The notes below the pieces were generated by a model, which saw nothing but the letters and a program-made list of their open reading frames with translations, was not told the origin of the DNA and did not search any database. The position numbers and the translations under genes are program-made. 64,000 nt of DNA from Panonychus citri (lineage: Eukaryota; Arthropoda; Arachnida; Trombidiformes; Tetranychidae): assembly GCF_014898815.1 (NCBI RefSeq), contig NW_026515454.1, forward strand, positions 806,001-870,000, written 5' to 3'. The stretch's first letter is position 1. Each line of letters starts with the position of its first letter. Positions 46,631-58,731 of this stretch are shown in pieces.

Positions 46631-47039
46631 TTAGTAACCGTAACCAGATCCTGAACCAGCTCCGAAACCTGATCCTGATCCACCGCCGTATCCTGGTCCA
46701 CCATAGCCTGATCCAGCTCCGAATCCACTTCCATAACCGGCACCATTGGGTCCATAACCTTGGCCTGAACCGAAACCAGCACCATAACCAGCACCGAAAC
46801 CTGGACCACCGAATCCTATTAGAGAAGTGGAAACAATTTTTGGAAACAAGAAAATATAAGTTAGATGAATAATCATCAATATATCTAAGATTCAATGGTA
46901 TGGAGATTATCATGATTTACTTACCACTACCGAAACCAGCACCGAATCCTGAACCATAACCTCCTCGTGGGTATGGGTATGGGTAAGCTGAGGCGATGGC
47001 GATGAGTGAAAGGGCAACTAATACAATGAATTTCATCAT
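46631..47039 (-). CDS. Small secreted glycine-rich protein
   Basis: Two exons on the minus strand, 47039-46925 and 46815-46631, joined in phase 1 (donor GGTAAGTAAA, acceptor CTAATAGG) to 99 residues. It begins with a clear signal peptide (MMKFIVLVALSLIAIASA, cleavage after ASA). Then follow YPYPYPRGG and about 65 residues of Gly with Tyr, Phe, Ser, Ala and Pro in GFGAGYG, GSGFGAGSG and similar motifs. Such proteins occur in arthropods as cuticle or silk components, or as glycine-rich antimicrobial peptides; sequence alone does not choose. There are two adjacent ATGs; the first is taken. GC content is higher than the neighbours because of the Gly codons. A TATA box sits upstream. Confidence 0.85.
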
Positions 47040-47137
47040 GTTGATGGTGGAAAGTGTTGAGGTGGATTGCACGGTGGGCAAAATTAAAGAAGGTGGAAAA
47101 ATAAAGATTTGATTTCAAGGGTTAACTTTGAAAACTG

Positions 47138-47177
47138 AACTGATGATGATCCCTGGTCTTATCGTGGGTCTTATATA
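47138..47177 (-). promoter_or_regulatory. Core promoter of the glycine-rich gene: TATA box and initiator
   Basis: On the minus strand TATATAA (47177-47171) is followed by TCAGTT (47143-47138), an arthropod initiator match, with the presumed start A about 36 bases from the first T of the TATA box. This gives a leader of about 100 bases to the ATG at 47039. The spacing is slightly longer than usual. Confidence 0.6.
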
Positions 47178-49482
47178 CTCACAATTTTGGGAGTTTGATG
47201 TTCAGGTGAGCAAAAGATGATAAAGAGAGAGAGAGAGAGAGAGAGATGAAACAGGATGATAATTAGTGAGATGAAAGGGGTTAGCCCAGGACAGAATTTC
47301 CATGAAAGAATTGAGAGAAAGAGAGATTCAAGTTGAGAGATTCTGAGAATCCGATAAACAGGCTTTTCCATTTCAAGGTGGAAGAAGGGAAAAGGTGAGA
47401 ATGATGATGATAGAAAAAGGAAGAGAGCAAAAGAAGATGATGATGATGAAGATAATTACGAAAGAGATGGAAGAATAAAAATGAAACTGAGATGATAATG
47501 AGAATCATGATAATTCCTGGTTCAGTACGTTCAATCAAAAGTGTTCGCCCTTTTTTTGTTTCTTCTTTTTTCCATAATTATATTTATCTTCCTCTTTCTT
47601 TTTCTCTTTTTCTCTTCTTCTCCTTCTTCATCATCTCCGATTTTCCCCTTTTCCCTTTGAAAAAAAAGTTCATCACTTGAATAATCAAGATAATCTTAAT
47701 CATCTCAACTAATGATCCGGTTTTCTCTCTCATATGTTGACTATTTATCTTTTTTTTTACTCTTTCCAAAGATAATAAGATAAACTGTCATCTCAACTAA
47801 TTGTCAACCATGATGATGGTTTCATCAATTCAATTGATTAAGCTAATTGATTGCGTTGGTGTTGATCTCTTGTCATGATAACGAGAAGTTCAATTCCAAG
47901 TTTCTTATTCATCTCATTGACTCTCTAACTTTTTGTCCTTCACAAATTTTCCTCCTCATCTTACTGATCAACTCCCTATCATTGATAATTTAATCACAGA
48001 AACAAAAATTAATTCACCCTAAACCAGTTCTAACAATTAAAAAAGTAAAACAAATTTTTCATCTCAATCAAGTTGATTAACTTTAAGTCAGAACGAAAAC
48101 TTTACTTTTAGAAAACTAGATGTCACTAGGGTCGAAAAAGTTCCAACGATTAGTTTGTTTTTCCACCACAAGATGGTAGCATTAAACGCGATACGAATTT
48201 AATTATAATCGCAATTAGATTTAATTGTTGATTAATCAACGACGGTGGAAGTTTTTTTCTTCCTTTAATTAAAGGTTGAATTAATTTCGATCAAATAAAT
48301 CGCAGATGAGTTTGGTTTTTTTTCTCTGAGGTAGAAAATTAAAATTCAATGGATTGAGTTTCGATTTTAATTTAATTGAATTGTTGTTTTTACTTGAAAC
48401 ATTTTCCTTTGGTAATTTAATATCAATTGAATTTGATGAAAATTGATGAAATCCGATAAGTTATCCATGTGAATTGTTAAAATGATTTCCATAAGATTGA
48501 TTGTTATCTTTTTCATCATTTAATTAACTGAGAGTAAAATTGTTTAACCATTGAAAGTAATTGATGATTGATACAAAATTTAATCTCATTTCAGTTAATT
48601 GTTTTCTCACTGTGAAAATGATGTAAACAAGAAAATCAATTCATTGGAAAATAATGCTAATCATACAGAATAACCATTGACTCTAAACAATTACAATCAC
48701 TTGAAACAATCAGGTAATTACAGAGCATGAAATGTAAGATACTTTCACTCATGAAGAGTTCATGATATTCATGTTATTCAATATTCTTAGAAACAAATTG
48801 TATTTGAATCGATTTTTCCTCTTACATAATAATTTTCACTTCTATTTCTGAACAATCAGCCGTTTCTATTCCCATGGTAGACAATTTATATTAGAAACAA
48901 TTCCAATCATTTATTAACTAATAGTTATCCTCATCGATTCGTATTGAATCAAATTGAAAATCAACTAATCGAGTTAAATTGTAATCTTTATGGTTTATAT
49001 TTCCCACTGGGAGAAAGTGAGAAAATTAATATATTCGGACCTGAGATTTGAATATTGAATATTTTGATTGATCAACTAATATTTCCAGTGTATTATTTGA
49101 GGATTAATGTTAATCCAATTAAAGGGATAAGGATGATGAGGAAAGTGGAAAACAATTTATTAATAATAATAATAAAGCTAATCCAAAATGTTGATTCATT
49201 TTCAATTAGTTTTTGAAGTACATGGAGATGGAAAAAAAAAGTTCAGATTCATTCATTGTATTCATGAAGATGATAATTATTTCACCGTTGTTGTTATTGT
49301 ATCATAACAATTTCAACAGTGAGGTTATAATTTTTTGCCTTACCAACTAATAATTTATTACTTTTTCATTATTATTACAATAAGTTATTGTTGGTATTTC
49401 CATTGCGTGTGTTTGTTACATGTCAGCATGAGATTTTTTCCTTCATTTTCATCTTCATCATCTTCCTCCACCTCCTCCTCCT

Positions 49483-49527
<45 letters not shown>

Positions 49528-49958
49528 GCTGTTAACTTTTGCCATTAACTTGACTTGCTGTTAAATCTTACCTGAAGGCAACTTACTGAGAGTAAAGCAT
49601 CGAGACACACCTTGCCCTCTCAACCTTTTACCTCTTCCTCCATTTTGAAAGGTAAATCAATTTACTCTTGTTGACTGATTAGCTGAAGATGAGGATGAGT
49701 TTTACCCGAAGAACAAAAGATTAATCACAATTAATTATCATTCTCTAGGAGCATCTTTCATCTTACTCATCTGTACATGTCGATTATGGTTCATTCTAAA
49801 TGTTCCAATTTTTTTATTATTATTATTATTCACTAATTCTAGTTGATAAAACCATTAACTTTTATTAGATAAATGATCAGTTTTATTCATAATAAAATCG
49901 AAAGTCAAGTTTTTATGGATTCGAATTGAACCTTTTTTATTGAACGTTTTAATCGTCA
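47178..49958. other. Intergenic stretch upstream of the glycine-rich gene
   Basis: (GA)n at 47226-47246 and (TC)n at 49485-49525. A patch at 48120-48320 is richer in CG steps and holds CCACCACAAGATGGTAGC (48163-48180), a weak CTCF- or YY1-like word. On the minus strand AATAAA (complement of 49936-49941) lies 18 bases past the stop of the 49959-50114 exon. No full gene seen. Confidence 0.45.
49485..49525. repeat. (TC)n microsatellite
   Basis: About 20 TC units in intergenic DNA, preceded by TCC-rich sequence. Confidence 0.95.
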
Positions 49959-50114
49959 TCACTTTTTGGATTCAGAGAAAATCGTTGGCAGGATAAATTT
50001 TAATCGTGAACCAATAACGACTTCGAGTTGTGAGATAAGTTTTTGTTCGTGAGCATTAGAACAGTCCGAAAAACCATTTCCTTCGAGTTCTACGAGGTCG
50101 ATGTTCATCACGTT
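49959..50114 (-). CDS. Last exon of an unidentified minus-strand gene
   Basis: A strong acceptor on the minus strand (CTTCTGTTTCAG, ending at 50115) opens a 52-codon phase-0 frame that begins NVMNIDLVELEGNGFSDCSN and ends ILPTIFSESKK before TGA. A canonical AATAAA follows 18 bases after the stop. The codons (CTC GAA, CGA, GTC, TCG) contrast with the AT-rich spacer. I do not recognise the family; the residues suggest an ordinary globular C-terminus. The rest of the gene should lie to the right (higher coordinates), but I could not find the preceding exon with confidence. The E2F-type site at 52480 could mark its promoter. Confidence 0.5.
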   Translation of the reverse strand, partial: NVMNIDLVELEGNGFSDCSNAHEQKLISQLEVVIGSRLKFILPTIFSESKK

Positions 50115-52479
50115 CTGAAACAGAAGAAAATCAAAAAGTCGATTAGATTAATCGATAAAGTTGTTTGATTTTGTAAATCACGAATCGAAACAATTTATCT
50201 ATGTGAATTTAGGGAATAGGTAGAAGATTAAAGAAGATACAGTTTTAACATTTTCGAAATTTTCTATCCAAAGAACAAATATTTCGATTCACAAAGTTGA
50301 TACTGAAATCGAATCATGAGAAATTTGATAATATACAAAATGGAAGATGAAGAGAAATGAAAAAGATGATAAAAACAACGCCTTTCGTTGGAAGATGATG
50401 AAAATACGAAAGAAAAAGGGAGGATTTATCATCTTCAATCTTCCATCATCTTCAACTGTAAATATCACAACAATAAGTTGTTAACAAAGATTCAGAAGAT
50501 GAACAGAAATTAAAGTAAAAGGCAAAGAGAGAAAAATTGAAGATGAAAGTTCAGTTATATTCTCATGTGATAATAATATAATATTTGTGAGTTTTTGTTT
50601 TCTTTTTTCTCTATTTCATTTTACCACAAAGGAAAAACCCAAAATTATCATCATGATGATGAGAGAAAAGCTCGAGTGGTGTTGATGCTTTGGAATGGGT
50701 GTGAAAGTGGAATCACTCCCATGTTTTGTTTTCTTTCAAAATTCTGAGTATTTGCCAAGTTGCTTATCCGTTTTCCTCTTATCCGAATCAAAGTTTATCA
50801 TGATAATATAATAACAGTGAACATGATGATAATATCCCCTGGTTTCATGTTATTATTATTACCATGATGATATTGGTAAGAAATGGGAGGAAAAATCCAT
50901 ATAAATATTACCAGTAATTGTATTAGAACTTTTTTTTTGCCTTTTCTCTCAAAAGATTATTAGGTTTCCGTGCAGAATATGATTTCAACTTGATGGTTTC
51001 TAATTCCCCCATGGATATAACAATGAGATAAGAACATGATAATTACTGTTAACCTGTAATTAAGATCATCTTGCAGAACGGAAGTTCAATACTTGAGATT
51101 CAATTAAAAGTCTCTTCCTTTTCTCATCACTATTATTATCATTTTCGAGTCTCTCTCAATATATTCTCAACAATATTGTTATTTTGTTCAACAATCTTTT
51201 CTTTCAGAATGATTAACATGATTGAATAATCGCGTGTTGACAATTTAAACTTGATTGGAAGCGAGATAATTCACAAAGATGGAGAAAGTCAAAAATTATC
51301 GGCTTATTGAACACGCGATTGACTTGATGACCTTTATTTTTCCTTGTTCTAGTTGCTCAATTGGAAAGAAAAAAGTTCTGAGAGAAAATGAAACAAAAAC
51401 AAATTCTAATGTAACATTTGGCTCAATTTACATGAGGAAAATTTGTCATTCATACAAAAGATGATGATGAAAATGCTATTAAATTATATTCATATTTTAT
51501 TGGATGAATAGCATTATAATATTGCAACAATTTACCAAATTGCAAATCAGATTAATTGGATGAATAAATCATCATCGAAGAGAATGAAAAATTTTCAATA
51601 CTAATCTTCAATTCTTATCGTTAAATTCAGTGTCTTTCACATTCATTAAATCATCATGGAAATTTTTTATAACTGTTACTGATCAGAGTTTTAGGAAAAT
51701 GAGAATTATCATTTTCTTTTCCCCTGAAACATGAACTTTTTCAGGTGAAACCTTTGCCTTATCCATGATGATGAATTTACATACGATTGTCATTATTTAA
51801 ATTTCCAATGTTTATTCAATCTGTTCATTTTCAATTCTCTTCCTATGTGAATTATTGTTTCCATTTTCATAAATATCATCTCAATTGTTTTTCCATTCCC
51901 ATGGATAAATACACAAAGCTACATACACTTGCTCTCTCTCTCTCTCTCTCTCTCTCTTACTCTAAATTTTACTCATGAAAATATGATTATATCAGAATTA
52001 TGTAAAAGAGAATTGAAACTTTTGTCAAAGTCCAAGTTTTCCTTTTAGCCCTGAGGGCTTTTCTACTCCAACTATACACGCAAAGTTATCATGTAATGAG
52101 ATTTAAATTCTGGTTCATGTTTCCTTCCTCATGAAAATCAACGGATATTCAGAGATCGACAAATTTTTCACTTCCAACATCAATCTAATCATGATAATCA
52201 TCAGTGTTTCCTTTTGAACCTGAATTTGTGTGAAAAATATGAACTTTAAGATAATATTGATCATGCTCATGAAATTATTATGACAATTCTGGTTTTCGGT
52301 GATCTAAATTCATTTTCTCATTGGAAAAGAAAATTTTTCTTTTTTTTATTCCATCTCAGAATTAGTTTTGAATAATTTATGATTTTCAGATTAAGATATT
52401 TAGATCATCTTTTCATGATATTCTGACCTTCGAAATGATAAAAGTTTGACAAACTGTAACTTTGGTTTTTAAACTAAAA

Positions 52480-52491
52480 TTTCGCGCGAAA
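52480..52491. promoter_or_regulatory. Palindromic E2F-type site
   Basis: TTTCGCGCGAAA is a perfect 12-base palindrome and contains the E2F/DP consensus TTTCGCGC on both strands. CG steps are scarce in this DNA, so three in a row stand out. E2F sites are found in promoters of cell-cycle and DNA-replication genes. Which gene it serves is unknown; the minus-strand gene ending at 49959 is the nearest candidate. Confidence 0.4.
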
Positions 52492-55424
52492 AAACAGAAT
52501 TCCGGACTTAAAAGCCGATTTTTTCAATTCTAATTACGATTTAAGTTAAATTCAAAGTATCGAAAGCAAATTAAATCAAGAAATAATATACTATCATGTA
52601 TTAATAAGAAATTGGCTTGGGAAACAAAATTGTCATTTATCATGCTCCCTATTTTATTATCATGATAAGTGATACAATCCAATTGGGTGACAATTCAATT
52701 GATTAACTGGAATCTTTAATCATCTTGAGATGAGTACAATTTAATTGTCCACCTCTACTGAAGGCTAATCAATTTAATTGTAGCTTATTTTTTGTTCATC
52801 ATCTTATTCACAATCTATTATCATCATAATCGATATGTATTCAAGTTAATCAATCAAATGATAACTAAGTTGAAATTGGTTAACTTGATTAACTAGATTA
52901 ATGAAATTGTTAATATTAGATGGAAAAAAATTTTCTCAATCAACTGATTAAACTGTTAATCAATTTTTCATCATAATAAACCCTCCGACAATAATAAATA
53001 TCCACCTACATGATTACCCACCCTGACAATTTGAGTTGTTACCAACTTTTAATCAAACTGATCAATCAAATCACCAACAATTTACCGTTAATCATAACAA
53101 TCAGTGGAGTGAGAAAAAAAAAACTTTGTCTCTTGATGAATGAAAGTGAATTAACTTGATTAATATTCAAATTGTTGCTAAGTTTCAGTTTCTTATATCA
53201 AATGAATTTACGGAAAAAAAAAGTTTTCTCAACAATTTAAGTTAATCAGTTTTTCTCTTCCTTTTTAATTAATTTCAGTATTAAATCAATTGTGAGAGAA
53301 TCAAGTTTCCCGAAAAAAGAAAAGATTAATTAAACTCTAAACTTTTAATTCATTGTTAATCTGTTGAAGTAATTTAATTAAATCACTGAGATTACAATCA
53401 GTTTTGTTTGTATCTCTCACCTAAATTGTTGGGTGAAATTTTAATCATGAAAAGTATCATGATAATAACTGAATAAAGGTAAACCTTTAACCTGGTAATA
53501 TCTCCCAGGGAATGAGCTGAATTTTTATCAGATTTTAATTGAATCATTTACCATCAACTAACCATGAATGTGAGGCTGATGAGTTTCATCATGATTTACT
53601 CAGGGAAACATTGAAACTGAATCATGATGATGATGAACTTTTTTCCCTCTGTCTTTGTGTTATCAACCTTATTAATTAGTATGAGTAGTAAATGAATTAA
53701 TAATTCATTTGAATAATAATCAGTGTGAATAATTGATTGAGTAAAATGAAGTCAATGGGATTACCTATGTGATTGTTTAGTTTTATTATTATATTATATT
53801 TAGAAATTGCCTCAAGATTGAATTGTTTCAATTGAGTCAATATAATTATCCAATTCGAGGAGATTTGGTTGGGGAAAAAAGTTTCTTGGTCTTTTCATCG
53901 TAATTCAGTTTATCCATTTACCTGAATTCTAGACTATGATTTCAAGTTTCATCTTATTCATGGTAAAGTTTCAATCGATTGATTTACTTTTTCAGCTAAT
54001 CAATTTATCTTAATCTCTGACAAGATAATGATAATATTGTGTTATTATCAATGTTGACTTGAAACAATTGGATCATTATTATTATAATGATCGTTATGAT
54101 AATGATGGTGAGTCGATATTTTCATGATTCAAGTCAGAATCTGAGCCATGGGAGGAGGCAGAGGTGAAGTGGGTGGGAAAAGGTTTAACTGTAAATACTA
54201 ACAGGGGACAATCATTTCAATGAATAGAGAGACTCAAGTAATGAATAATTTAATTATCATTAATAAACAGAAAAGGAGTCATCATGAAGAGAGAGAGAGA
54301 GAGAGATAAACATGGAAGGAGAAAATCAATATTCATATCGGAATAGATCGTAACTCGATTCAATTAGAACAAATTTTGTAACTTTGTTTTTCTTTCGAAA
54401 AGTTTTCACTTCGAAAATGTGTAATGTTCATCATCCTATTGACCTTTGGTCAATTGCTTACACATTGTTGTCTTTATCATTTCCTTTTCCGTTTTCTTTC
54501 AAATTCAATCACAGTTTTGAAATCAAGTTTCATTTCTAAATTCTGATCAGATTTTATTGTGATAAATTCCATGGTGCATGATATGAGTTTCTATCGAATT
54601 GAATATAAATAATATTTTCTGTTACTATCGATAATGATTAACTTATTGTTTGAGTTTCAATTTGGGAAAAACATGAACTGAATTAACTATTTTTATTCAT
54701 CTCAAGTCAATTTATTGTTAATATCTGATGACTTTGTCCATTGTTGACTCTTGGTCACTTTGAGATGTCAACTGATAATCAGGGTGATATTTTCTTTACT
54801 CTAGAATTCTAGAAATTCTGATAAACAGTAACCATAGAAACCACGATTCTGAAAGGATGAATTTGATGATTCTGAGGAAATGAAATAAAGACGGAAAAAG
54901 ATATTTACTGAAAATTCTGATTCCGGATAACTTGATATTCTGGTTCTAATGGTGAAGAATAATAGTTGCTCATATATATTGTCCAGAAATCAATAATTCT
55001 CATGCTAATGATCATGAAGATGATGACGATTATCATTTTGGAAACTTTTTCTTCCAATGTAAATAAAATTTCATTTATTCCATAGAGCTCAAGTTGATGT
55101 TCAATTTGAATCATTCAATCATTAAAACAATTAGCAGTCATTATCGAACCATCATTAAGAGATAATTAAAGCTACTAAATAATTAGGTCAAGTTGTTCAA
55201 ACTTTTAGATTATTTAATTATCAGCTAATTGCTTATAAATTATTGAAATATGAGTATTTTCCCCTTTCACTTAATTGATGAAAAGTTCATGGATATTGAT
55301 GCATGTAAATACAGGGTGAGTAAAATGACGGTGAAAAAATGGTGAGTAGAAAAAATTAGAACAGAAAATCAATAAATAAATCTCACTTGGGAGTGAGACT
55401 GAAATTGTCTCACTAAAGAAAATA

Positions 55425-55426
<2 letters not shown>

Positions 55427-55470
<44 letters not shown>
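55427..55470. repeat. (AG)n microsatellite
   Basis: About 22 uninterrupted AG units. It is one of the longest of many dinucleotide arrays in the window. Confidence 0.95.
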
Positions 55471-55474
<4 letters not shown>

Positions 55475-55926
55475 GTAATAAGAAGAAGAGAGCAAATGAA
55501 AATGTCTCTCTCAAATCTTTCTCGAAGTTTTCATCATCATTATTATCCTTTTCCTCCCTTTGGGTTACCTGTGCTCTCTCACTTGTTTCTCTTCCATTTA
55601 TCTCAATATTGTTCTCATGAGAATAGTAACCAAATAGAAGATGGAAAGAGAGAGAGAAAAAAAAATGTTCTAAATAAAGAAGGAGGTTATTTAGAGGTTA
55701 TTACCAGAAATGGAGAGTGAGAATCATGGATGATGATGTTGTGGTGATCAAGTTAAAGGGAGGTGATGAAAAGGAAGACAAAGATGAAGAGATAAAGTGT
55801 ATTTAAGTTGGTTGGACCAATGGAAGAGTTAACACACAGAATTGACAGAATTAGGTTTAAATCATTGCCAAGGGAAAGATTGTCAAGTTAATCATGATCA
55901 ACAATTTCATCACCCGATCTTACTTT

Positions 55927-55964
<38 letters not shown>

Positions 55965-58432
55965 TTCCATGACCAATAGTTGCACTACAATAGACAGGAA
56001 GAGAGACTCATGATAATCAAGATAATGTTTCAATGAATCTCATGGTTTACGCTTCTTTTTCATCGTTTCTCAACCAAAATGGATTATCGATTGAACTTCC
56101 AAATCCAAATACTATTTTCATACTTGGCTTGTTGTTCATTAAGCACTTGAGAGATAATCACTTTGAGTACAATTTATCCTTTTATAATCATCTTTATATC
56201 CATAAGATTAAGGTGATTTTTAGATGATAAAGATTTCATTTTAATGATAACTTTTTGTTTTCGTTTAAATAATTTAACAACAACAATAAAACAAGAGAGG
56301 AAAAATTTTCTTTCTTTTATCTTCTTCTCATGATATTAACGATAAATACATCAATGGATGTTGGAAGATGATGAGGATGCTTAAAAGTCTCAATGTTAGT
56401 AAGTTTTTTTATTGCTCCTGTTGAAACAAATCAGTTGAATGAACAGTTGATTAATTGAATTAAATTGATATCAACAGAATCGTTTTGTGATTGATATTAG
56501 ATTTTGATTGATGATTTGTAGTAAGAATCATAGATGATGATGGAAAATGTTACAATACAATAATGATGGTGAGTAGAGAGAGAGAGAGAGAGAGAGTTGT
56601 AGATGTTAGTTGAGTATCTTTTGGTTGTTTTTGGGGGAGAAGACAAAATGATGAGGATGAAAAGGAAGACATTCTTAGTGTAACTAATTGTTCCCTATTC
56701 AGTTCATTTGGTGTTCATTATTATCAAGATGAAGATGCTCTTTATCTTCATTATCATCATTATCATCATCATCCTCGATTCTTTGTTAAAAAAAAGGATG
56801 ATAACATAGAAGACCAAAGGTAAAACATGATGATAATGATGATGAGCTTTACAGGTAAACATTTTATTGATAATGATGAAGATGAAGATGAGGTTGAGGA
56901 AGATAAACTTTCGCTGTATATACTGATTGAAGAGATGATTACATCACGATCCATGATGATGATGAGAGAGAGAGAGAGAGGAAGACAGTATTGATGAAAA
57001 TTGAAAAGAAACTGGTTTCATATAAAATCTAGAAGTGGTCATCATCATCATCATCATCAAGTTTTAAGTGATGACCATTTGAACCTATCGTCTTGAAGTT
57101 ACTATGATAATATTAAACAATTTGATGAAAGGGAAAAAGCAATTGGAGGAGGAGGAAGAATGATGATAAAGATGATAAAGATGATAATTCCCACGGCTTA
57201 AACTGAGTGATAACAATAATAATAATAATGCTAATGATAATCATGATGTTGATCAAGTTGAAATGAAAAGTGAACCATGTTAATAAAGGTAAAAGTTATC
57301 TCATCATTTTAGGAATCGTTTAATTTTTTTTTCCTGGTGAATTGCTGGTTCATATATTCACATAATGTTCAACAAGCATGAGAACATCAATTTTACCTGA
57401 TCCCTTGAACCATGAATTTTTAGTATCTTTCCTCATGAGCCTATTCCCCCTCACTCACTCACTCACTCTTATATTATCTACTATTATCTTCATTATTGGA
57501 ATTGAATAAATAATAACAATCATGACTAGAAGATGAGGGAGATTATCAATTGAAAATGATGATGAATTGTACGTTTGATAGTATAGATCAAGAGAGAGAG
57601 AGAGGAAGATTAATCATAAGGAGCTCATGGTGATTATCATCATGGGGATGTATCATCTTCATCTTCATCATTGGATTTGATAAGTGAGAGAGGTAAAGAT
57701 GATTGGATAAGGATAAAAACATGAGAAAATTATTGAACAACAAGTAATAATAATAGTTGAGTTGCAAGAGAAAAAAAAAATTAACCAACAGTGAAATTGA
57801 TAATATACAGACTGAGGAACAACGTAAATAACACAAAAAAAGTGAACAGGTAAACCAACCAGGTAAAGGTTAAATTGTATAACTTGTTAAATGATAATAT
57901 TAAAGGAAAACGCATCAATGATCAACAATAATGAACAACAAACTATCAAAAGGCAGAGAAAAAATCAACAAGAACAAAAAGAAGAAGCAATAATTTCATC
58001 ATTTCATGTTACATGATAAAATTATTCATTTCATCATCCATCTAGTTTTTCTTGTGCTACATCATTCACATCCTCATCCTCTCATCATGATGAGAGCTCA
58101 GGAAATCAGGAAAATATGATAACAACATTAGGAAAACAATGAATGAGTATTGATGGCTGATACTTTGTATTATTTGCTAATCATAATCAACCATCATGAT
58201 GATGATGATGATGACGAGTTTCTTATCCTTTGACTTTCTCTCTCTCTCATCTCAAAACGGAAGTTGAAAAGGTGCTCATTTACTATTTCCGGTGACTAGG
58301 AAATCTTTGGTTTACTCATTAAGATAAACTATATATCAACGAAAAGATAATCATCATCATCATCATGATTATGAGAATTAGATTAATATAATTCTAAAGG
58401 ATTAATATTTTTTTTCTTCTTCATTGTTGTTG

Positions 58433-58731
58433 TTATGATGATTGTTTATTATCCTTTTTTGATACTTTCGATGATGATGAGGATGCTTTTTCCGTTTCCT
58501 TTGAAGAGGATAAAGTAATTAATTGATTGTTTGATGTTGTTGGTGAATTTATATTCTCGTTAATCGCCTGGGGTGAGGTTGGTGTTGATTGTTGACCTTC
58601 TTGCATTTTATCAATTTGCAATTTAAGAAATGAATTAGCATCTTCTTGACTTGGGAAGACAGTTTTCAACCAGGAGACCACGTTTTTCTTGGTCGTACTG
58701 TCTGATTTTGTCTCCAGGGTAATGTCACCCC
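58433..58731 (-). CDS. Probable last exon of an unidentified minus-strand gene
   Basis: The frame is open on the minus strand from a TGA near 58790 to the TAA at 58433. From about 58711 it reads TKSDSTTKKNVVSWLKTVFP, then SQEDANSFLKLQIDKMQEG, then a Ser/Thr/Asn-rich tail ending SKKDNKQSS. The first part looks coding and amphipathic, the tail disordered. There is no ATG before the Met of DKMQEG, so the N-terminus should come from an upstream exon. Candidate acceptors end at 58732 (CACAAG) or 58712 (CTGGAG), both weak. Alternatively, translation starts at the ATG of MQEGQQ and makes a 57-residue Ser-rich peptide, with the GC-richer DNA at 58700-58860 as promoter. I do not recognise the family. 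Confidence 0.35.

Larger units (their letters stand above)
50115..58432. other. Long AT-rich stretch without an assembled gene
   Basis: Probably contains introns and the promoter of the minus-strand gene ending at 49959. Microsatellites: (TC)n 51931-51957, (AG)n 54291-54306, (AG)n 55427-55470, (TC)n 55930-55959, (AG)n 56575-56595. ATG-started frames of 60-80 codons (51279-51464 plus, 55114-54905 minus, 56033-56227 plus) show no motif and fit chance expectation. Confidence 0.4.

Noticed and set aside
46575..46913. Trp/Arg-rich and Val/Asp-rich frames overlapping the glycine-rich gene
   Set aside because: They are alternative-frame readings of the Gly-codon repeats; the frame with signal peptide and matching splice sites is the real one.
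54905..55114. 69-codon minus-strand frame with a hydrophobic segment
   Set aside because: Plausible as a small membrane protein, but there is no promoter, conservation or polyadenylation evidence, and its length is at noise level.
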